Assembly: GCA_947500775.1 (NCBI GenBank) | Contig: CANMTD010000002.1 | Coordinates: 620,001 to 684,000 of the forward strand | DNA length: 64,000 bases | DNA from: an uncultured Paracoccaceae bacterium | GTDB taxonomy: Bacteria; Pseudomonadota; Alphaproteobacteria; Rhodobacterales; Rhodobacteraceae | Reading direction: 5' to 3' | Shown here: positions 59,599 to 64,000 of the stretch, one piece after another | Layout of the letters: each line of letters opens with the position of its first letter | How positions within the stretch are numbered: the stretch's first letter is position 1 | Notes under the pieces: generated by a model | Seen by the model: the letters and a program-made list of their open reading frames with translations, nothing else | What the model was told of the DNA's origin: nothing | The model's database searches: none | Position numbers and translations under genes: made by a program

Positions 59599-60276
59599 AT
59601 GTCCTCTGCCCTGCGTCTGAGCGACGTCGCCGTGACGGGCGATACCGGCCGCAGGCTGCTGCGCGTGCCGTCGCTGGATGTGACACCTGGCACCAGCCTT
59701 GGCATACGCGGGCCGTCGGGGGCCGGAAAATCCACCCTGTTGTTCGCCGTGGCCGGGTTGCTGTCGCGGGTCAGCGGCGGTGTTTTCTGGGCAGAGACCG
59801 ACATCTGCGCCATGACCGCGGAACAGCGCGCGGCCTTCCGCGCCCGCCATATGGGGCTGATCTTTCAGGATTTCCTGTTGTTCGAAGAACTCAGCGCGCT
59901 GGACAACGCCACCCTGCCCGCCCAATTCGCCCCGAAATCCGGACGTGCCCAAATCCGGGCCGCCGCGCAGGACCACCTGACCGCCCTGGGCCTGCACGAT
60001 CTGGACCGCCCGGTGGCCAGCTTTTCCGGCGGCGAACGTCAGCGCGTGGCGATTGCCCGCGCTTTGGCCAATGATCCGGGCATCCTGTTGGCCGATGAGC
60101 CGACCGCCAGCCTGCACCGCGACGCCGCTGACCGGCTGATCGATGATCTGGTCGCCTCGCAGGCCGCTGCCCGGCGCACGCTGATCGCCGTCAGCCACGA
60201 TCCGGCCCTGCTGGACCGGATGGACCGGGTGCTGACCGTGACCGACGGGCAGATCACCGACGACAGCGGGGCGTGA
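59599..60276 (+). CDS. ABC transporter ATP-binding protein (LolD/MacB type)
   Basis: A 225-residue ATPase. Walker A is GPSGAGKST, the Q-loop is in IFQDFLLFEELS, the signature is FSGGERQRVAIARAL, Walker B is ILLADEPTASL and the H-loop is in AVSHDPALLD. This belongs to the LolD/MacB group that works with FtsX-type permeases. It is two bases from the permease gene. Confidence 0.88.
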   Translation: MSSALRLSDVAVTGDTGRRLLRVPSLDVTPGTSLGIRGPSGAGKSTLLFAVAGLLSRVSGGVFWAETDICAMTAEQRAAFRARHMGLIFQDFLLFEELSALDNATLPAQFAPKSGRAQIRAAAQDHLTALGLHDLDRPVASFSGGERQRVAIARALANDPGILLADEPTASLHRDAADRLIDDLVASQAAARRTLIAVSHDPALLDRMDRVLTVTDGQITDDSGA

Positions 60277-60277
60277 C

Positions 60278-61588
60278 ATGGCGGCAATCTGGACAGAATT
60301 AAGCGCGCTGCAACAGGACATCGCCCTGTTGCTGGGATTGCTGTTGCCCGCCGTGCTGATCGGCGCGCTGGTGTTGCGCGGGTTTCACCCCGCCCCGCTG
60401 GTGCGGGCGATGCTGTGGCGGTTCCGCTGGCCCAATGCGCTGTTCGTGCTGCTGATCGCGGTATCGCTGGGCATCGGCATCGGATTGCTGGCGCAGGAAC
60501 GCGGGCTGCGGCGGGGCACGGCGGCGGCGGCCGACAAGTTCGACCTGATCGTCAGCGCCCCGGGCAGCGAGGTGACGATGATGCTGGCCGCGGTCTATCT
60601 GCAACCCAGCGACGTGCCGCTGCTGTCGGGCGATATCTTCAACGTCGTGGCGGGCAATGAAAACGTGGCGCTTGCCGCCCCGCTGGCCTTTGGCGACAGT
60701 TTCCAGGGCGCATCGGTTGTCGGCACCACGCCCGAATTCGTAAGCTACCTCAGCGATGGCCGGATCGACGGCGCGGTCTTTTCGGAACATGAACAGGCCG
60801 TGGTGGGGGCCGCCGTTCCCCTGCGGATCGGCGACACGTTCAAACCCGCGCATGGCGTGGGGGACGGCGCCGATCACGACGCCCATGATCACGCGCTGAC
60901 CGTGGTCGGGCGGATGGAACCGACCGGCACCCCCTGGGACCGCGCGATCCTGATCCCGGTCGAAGCGGTCTGGGAAACCCATGGCCTTGCCAATGGCCAT
61001 GCCCCCGAACACGGCGACCAGATCGGCCCGCCGTTCGATGCGGCCTATTTCCCCGGCACCCCGGCGATCATCGTCCATGCTGAGGCCTTGTGGGCCAATT
61101 ACGCTCTGCGGTCCGAATTCACCCGCGACGCCGAAACCATGGCGTTTTTCCCCGGCGCGGTGCTGTCGCGCCTGTACCGGGTCATGGGCGATGTGCGTCA
61201 GGCGATGTCGGTCATGTCGCTGGTCACGCAGGTTCTGGTGGCCGCCAGCGTGCTGGTCGGATTGCTGATCCTGATCCGGCTGTTTCAACGCCAGCTTGCC
61301 CTGCTGCGCGCCCTTGGGGCACCCGCGCGGTTCGTCTTTGCCGTGGTCTGGTCCTATGCGGCCGCATTGTTGCTGGTCGGCGCGCTGCTTGGGGTATTGG
61401 TCGGCCAAGCGGCCACATGGGCCCTGTCGGCGATCCTGACCAGCCGCACGGATATTGCCATTCAGGCGCCGCTGGGCTGGCCCGAGGCGCATTTCGTCGC
61501 CGGTTTCGTCACCCTGTCCACCGTGCTGGCCCTGCTGCCTGCGGTGACGGTGATGCGCCAATCCATCGTCAAAGGGTTGCGGGGCTGA
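60278..61588 (+). CDS. FtsX-family ABC permease with histidine-rich periplasmic loop
   Basis: A 436-residue permease. One helix follows a short leader (LLLGLLLPAVLIGALVL), with another near residue 55, then a large periplasmic domain of about 220 residues, then three C-terminal helices (VLVAASVLVGLLILIRLF, VFAVVWSYAAALLLVGALLGVLVG, AHFVAGFVTLSTVLALLPAV), as in type VII ABC systems. The periplasmic loop contains GDGADHDAHDHALTVVG, suggesting metal contact. With the CPFC protein it may be a metal-related system akin to Zrg, which is inference. It is convergent with the AraC gene, seven bases apart. Confidence 0.8.
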   Translation: MAAIWTELSALQQDIALLLGLLLPAVLIGALVLRGFHPAPLVRAMLWRFRWPNALFVLLIAVSLGIGIGLLAQERGLRRGTAAAADKFDLIVSAPGSEVTMMLAAVYLQPSDVPLLSGDIFNVVAGNENVALAAPLAFGDSFQGASVVGTTPEFVSYLSDGRIDGAVFSEHEQAVVGAAVPLRIGDTFKPAHGVGDGADHDAHDHALTVVGRMEPTGTPWDRAILIPVEAVWETHGLANGHAPEHGDQIGPPFDAAYFPGTPAIIVHAEALWANYALRSEFTRDAETMAFFPGAVLSRLYRVMGDVRQAMSVMSLVTQVLVAASVLVGLLILIRLFQRQLALLRALGAPARFVFAVVWSYAAALLLVGALLGVLVGQAATWALSAILTSRTDIAIQAPLGWPEAHFVAGFVTLSTVLALLPAVTVMRQSIVKGLRG

Positions 61589-61595
61589 ACCAAGG

Positions 61596-62840
61596 CTATC
61601 CCCGCCCGCCCTCGATGCTCAGATCGCCCTGTCCCGGCCCCTGCCCGGCCCCGGACGATCCCGCCTCGGCAACCGTTTTGCGAAACGCGGTCGGGGTCTG
61701 GCCGGTTTCCTTCTTGAACGCCTTGTAGAATGATGAGCGTGAGTTGAAGCCGACCCCGTAAGCCACCTCAAGCACCGTGTCGTTCTGGCGCAGCATCTGG
61801 TCCTTGGCGTCGTCGATCCGCCAGCGGTTCACGAAATCGAAAAAAGTCTCGCCGATATGTTCGTTCAGGGTCTGCGAAACGTAATTCGGCGACACCCCGA
61901 TATGGCCGGACAACATCCCCAGCGACAGGTTCGGATTGCGGTGCAGCCCGTCCTTTTCCATCGCCAGACGCAGCTTGCGCGCGATGCGGACCCGCTGTTC
62001 GACCCCCAGGGCCGAACGTTCGTATTTGGCCTGCGGCGCGCCGGTCACCGCCCCGGCGATCAACCCCTCCGCGCGCTCGGGAAACAGCCCCGGTTTCTGG
62101 CGCAGCGCCCAGACCGACATGGTCAGCACCAACAACGTATTCAGGACGGATTTGGCCACATCGCCTAGCAATACCGCCCCGCCGACCAACAGCGACGCAT
62201 CCGACAGGCTGCTGATCAGCCACAAGAGCGCGCACAGCCCGATCATCCAGGTGATCCACACGACCTCGTGGCTTTCGGTGCTGGCGAACAGATCCTTCAG
62301 CCGGGCCCGGTACCGCAGCAACCGGCGCCAGCAGGCCCAAAGATACCCGCCCCACTGTGCATAGGTGACCAGCGTCAGCGCCTGCACGCAGAACAGCACG
62401 ACCAGCGCCGCCACCGACAGCCCCCCGGTACTGCGCCCGATGATCACGCTTCGGTCGGTATCGGGCAATGTCATGAACCCCACGACCGACAGGCCGCCAA
62501 GCAGCGCGGGCAGCATATGTATCGCCCGCGATCCGGGGTCCGGACGGTCGTATTCGGCCGTCAGCTCGTACACGCAGATCCAGAACAACGGGGAAATCAT
62601 CAGAACCGCCGGAAAATGCATCACCTGCATCAGATCGGTCGCCCACAGCGGAAAGCCCTGTTTCAGCATCGGCAGCATGACCTCGTCCAGATCGCTCCAG
62701 CCGAAGACCAGGAAAAACAGGCCCAGCGGCAGATAGACCCGCCTGTGCGCGCGTTCCGTAAAGCACAGGATCATGCTGAGAAAACAGATGGTCAGCGAAA
62801 CCATCGGGATCGCGTTCAAAAGCTTTTCTTCTTCAAACAT
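61596..62840 (-). CDS. AraC-family regulator with N-terminal multi-helix membrane domain
   Basis: A 414-residue protein. The first 270 residues hold about seven hydrophobic segments (for example MVSLTICFLSMILCF, YLPLGLFFLVFGW, LLVGGAVLLGDVAKSVLNTLLVLTMSVWAL). The C-terminal 110 residues are an AraC DNA-binding domain (LSLGMLSGHIGVSPNYVSQTLNE and VLEVAYGVGFNSRSSFYKAFKKETGQTPTAFR). It should sense a membrane or outside signal and act directly on DNA. It is divergent from the MipA gene, its likely target. The start at 62840 is preferred to an in-frame one 48 bases upstream. Confidence 0.82.
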   Translation of the reverse strand: MFEEEKLLNAIPMVSLTICFLSMILCFTERAHRRVYLPLGLFFLVFGWSDLDEVMLPMLKQGFPLWATDLMQVMHFPAVLMISPLFWICVYELTAEYDRPDPGSRAIHMLPALLGGLSVVGFMTLPDTDRSVIIGRSTGGLSVAALVVLFCVQALTLVTYAQWGGYLWACWRRLLRYRARLKDLFASTESHEVVWITWMIGLCALLWLISSLSDASLLVGGAVLLGDVAKSVLNTLLVLTMSVWALRQKPGLFPERAEGLIAGAVTGAPQAKYERSALGVEQRVRIARKLRLAMEKDGLHRNPNLSLGMLSGHIGVSPNYVSQTLNEHIGETFFDFVNRWRIDDAKDQMLRQNDTVLEVAYGVGFNSRSSFYKAFKKETGQTPTAFRKTVAEAGSSGAGQGPGQGDLSIEGGRG

Positions 62841-62888
62841 GCAGCAGGTCCAATGCGGAAATCTTTCGGCAATCAATCTTGTCGCCAC

Positions 62889-62994
62889 CTACCTATGGCG
62901 TCGATCCGAATGGATGTCTTTTCGTACAGGGGCGGACACCCGCCTGTCCCCCCCGGTTGGGGCGGACGACATTCTGTGACAGCCGCATAGGTAG
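62889..62994. promoter_or_regulatory. Paired inverted repeats in the araC-mipA divergent region
   Basis: CTACCTATG (62889-62897) and CATAGGTAG (62986-62994) are perfect inverted copies 88 bases apart. Between them is a GGCGG-ACAC-CCGCC hairpin near 62931-62944. Paired distant half-sites can support DNA looping by an AraC-type protein. Confidence 0.4.
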
Positions 62995-63028
62995 ACCCCA
63001 TCTGACCGCAACACAATGGAGGGAAACC

Positions 63029-63766
63029 ATGAGCAGGTCCAAACCAACCCTTTCGGCCCTGACCCTTATGACACTGGCCGCCGCCCCGGCGATGGCCGAC
63101 GGCGCCTGGACGCTGGGTCTGGGGGTCGGCGCGGAAAGCGCCTTTTACAAAGGGGGTGACGATGACGCCGAAATCATTCCCTATGTCGCCTATGACAGCG
63201 GGCGCCTGCATCTGGGTCTGGACGGGATTTCATATGCGGTGGTCAAGGATCAGCCGCTTGGCTTTGCCCTGACCCTTGCGCCCCGGATCGACCCCGATAT
63301 GCCCGACACCGCCCTGTTCCGCGGGCTGGACCGTGACACCGCGATCGAGGCCGGGTTTTCGGCCTCTTATGATTTTGACGGCGGGTATTATACCAAGGCC
63401 GCGCTGATGCACGATATTTCGGGCGAACACGACGGGTTCGAGGCTGATGTCAGCCTGGGCACCGAACATCAGGCCGGACCGGTGACATTGGACCTGTCCG
63501 CCGGGGCACGGTATCGCGACAAGGATCTCAGCAACTATTATGTGGGCGTTTCCCGGTCCGAGGCGAACTCCAGACGCGCGGCCTATTCGGCGGAGGGCAG
63601 TTTTTCGCCCTATGTCGCGCTATCGGCAACCCTGCCCGTCGGCGACCGCACGGCGGTGGTGGGATCGCTAAGCCATGAGCGGTTCAGCGACGAACTCAGG
63701 GACAGCCCCCTGGTGGACGAAAAAGGCCGGACATCCGCCGCGGTGATGCTGATCCTTCAATTCTGA
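63029..63766 (+). CDS. MipA/OmpV family outer membrane protein
   Basis: A 245-residue beta-barrel protein with a Sec signal (LSALTLMTLAAAPAMADG). The N-terminal WTLGLGVGAESAFYKGGDDDAEIIPYVAYDSGRLHLGLDGISY and the C-terminal AAVMLILQF, which ends in Phe as barrel proteins do, fit MipA/OmpV. These proteins act as scaffolds for murein enzymes or as small-molecule pores. GGAGGGA precedes the ATG. The divergent membrane-bound AraC regulator probably controls it. Confidence 0.87.
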   Translation: MSRSKPTLSALTLMTLAAAPAMADGAWTLGLGVGAESAFYKGGDDDAEIIPYVAYDSGRLHLGLDGISYAVVKDQPLGFALTLAPRIDPDMPDTALFRGLDRDTAIEAGFSASYDFDGGYYTKAALMHDISGEHDGFEADVSLGTEHQAGPVTLDLSAGARYRDKDLSNYYVGVSRSEANSRRAAYSAEGSFSPYVALSATLPVGDRTAVVGSLSHERFSDELRDSPLVDEKGRTSAAVMLILQF

Positions 63767-63776
63767 CACCGGGGCG

Positions 63777-63820
63777 CCGGTCAGCAACATCTGCATTGGG
63801 GGCAAGATGTTGCTGACCGG
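63777..63820. terminator. 16-bp perfect inverted repeat between convergent genes
   Basis: Arms 63777-63792 and 63805-63820 are perfect complements around a 12-base loop, 11 bases after the mipA stop. No long T-tract follows on either strand. It probably ends transcription in both directions. Confidence 0.6.
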
Positions 63821-63842
63821 ATAATATTCTGTCGACCGATCG

Positions 63843-63947
63843 TCATCTCATCATCCCGATCCAAAACAGGATCATGGCTGCAATCATGGCGATTGCCAGC
63901 ATGGCATGGCCGATCATCGATGTTCCGCGCGCGCGTTGGTCTTTCAT
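63843..63947 (-). CDS. 34-residue single-helix membrane peptide
   Basis: A short frame encodes a charged start (MKDQRARGTS) and one hydrophobic helix (IGHAMLAIAMIAAMILFWIG) ending MMR. AAAGAGAG lies seven bases before the ATG. It stands alone, convergent with mipA behind the 16-bp inverted repeat. Its family is not recognised. The amphipathic, methionine- and alanine-rich helix is typical of small membrane regulators. Confidence 0.55.
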   Translation of the reverse strand: MKDQRARGTSMIGHAMLAIAMIAAMILFWIGMMR

Positions 63948-64000
63948 GACACTCTCTTTCAGAATAAAGACCGTTCCCTTGTGTCAGACGGCAAAGACAT

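Noticed and set aside
1-64000. CRISPR arrays, prophage genes or intact insertion sequences
   Set aside because: No regularly spaced short repeats, no transposase with terminal repeats and no phage structural genes were seen on either strand.

Overview
The window is a chromosomal segment from an alphaproteobacterium, most likely of the Rhodobacterales (roseobacter group). The grounds are high GC with strong G/C third-position bias, tripartite TRAP transporters, a BetI-BetBA plus ChoXWV choline locus, a methionine synthase split into separate polypeptides, FnrL-, LexA- and PhoB-type sites of alphaproteobacterial form, and an infC gene with a non-AUG start. Species cannot be fixed from sequence reading alone. 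No phage, plasmid, CRISPR array or intact insertion sequence was seen.

Layout. 1-4.3 kb: end of rimK, sufT, a SatD/DUF3307 pair, sufA, a TfoX-like gene and tpiA. 4.5-11 kb (minus strand): a C4-dicarboxylate TRAP system dctPQM with the sensor/regulator pair dctBD. The DctD lacks the residues needed for sigma-54 activation. 11-13.3 kb: two family-2 glycosyltransferases and an Lrp/AsnC regulator. 13.5-16 kb: ferredoxin-NADP reductase behind an FnrL box, a membrane-anchored protein of 17 hendecad repeats, and infC. 16-24.2 kb: an FAD oxidoreductase, then a second TRAP transporter grouped with an amidase and two dehydrogenases. 24.5-31.2 kb: betIBA and choXWV around a BetI operator. 31.5-35.5 kb: two parts of a split cobalamin-dependent methionine synthase around a LexA-box radical SAM gene, plus a small membrane protein and DUF1638. 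35.5-41.5 kb: sufE, a lipoprotein, rnd, purN-purM, a Tat-exported metallo-hydrolase and a LysR regulator. 41.6-45.3 kb: a CAU tRNA, an AT-rich islet with a nuclease gene, an EnvZ-like kinase without a partner, a metallo-hydrolase and tRNA-Asn. 45.6-50.3 kb: a guanidine-I riboswitch and its operon. 50.5-56.1 kb: a five-gene surface-glycan cluster. 56.1-57.4 kb: a decayed CoA-transferase/hydrolase locus. 57.5-64 kb: PhoB-controlled alkaline phosphatase, a Tat-protein/ABC/FtsX set, an AraC regulator with a membrane sensor, a MipA-type outer membrane protein and a 34-residue membrane peptide.

The most distinctive system is the guanidine operon. A guanidine-I aptamer precedes an ABC importer, a ureohydrolase of the nickel guanidine-hydrolase (GdmH) type, a protein with 16 histidines in its first 32 residues, and a 52-residue exported/membrane peptide that also carries histidines. 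The cyanobacterial equivalent uses HypA/HypB-like nickel loaders. Here they are absent and the two histidine-rich proteins occupy their place, which suggests a different nickel-delivery solution. Other points of note are the sigma-54-incompetent DctD, an 89-bp structured element found twice between convergent genes, the hendecad protein, a LexA-controlled radical SAM enzyme, and a deletion-fusion pseudogene.
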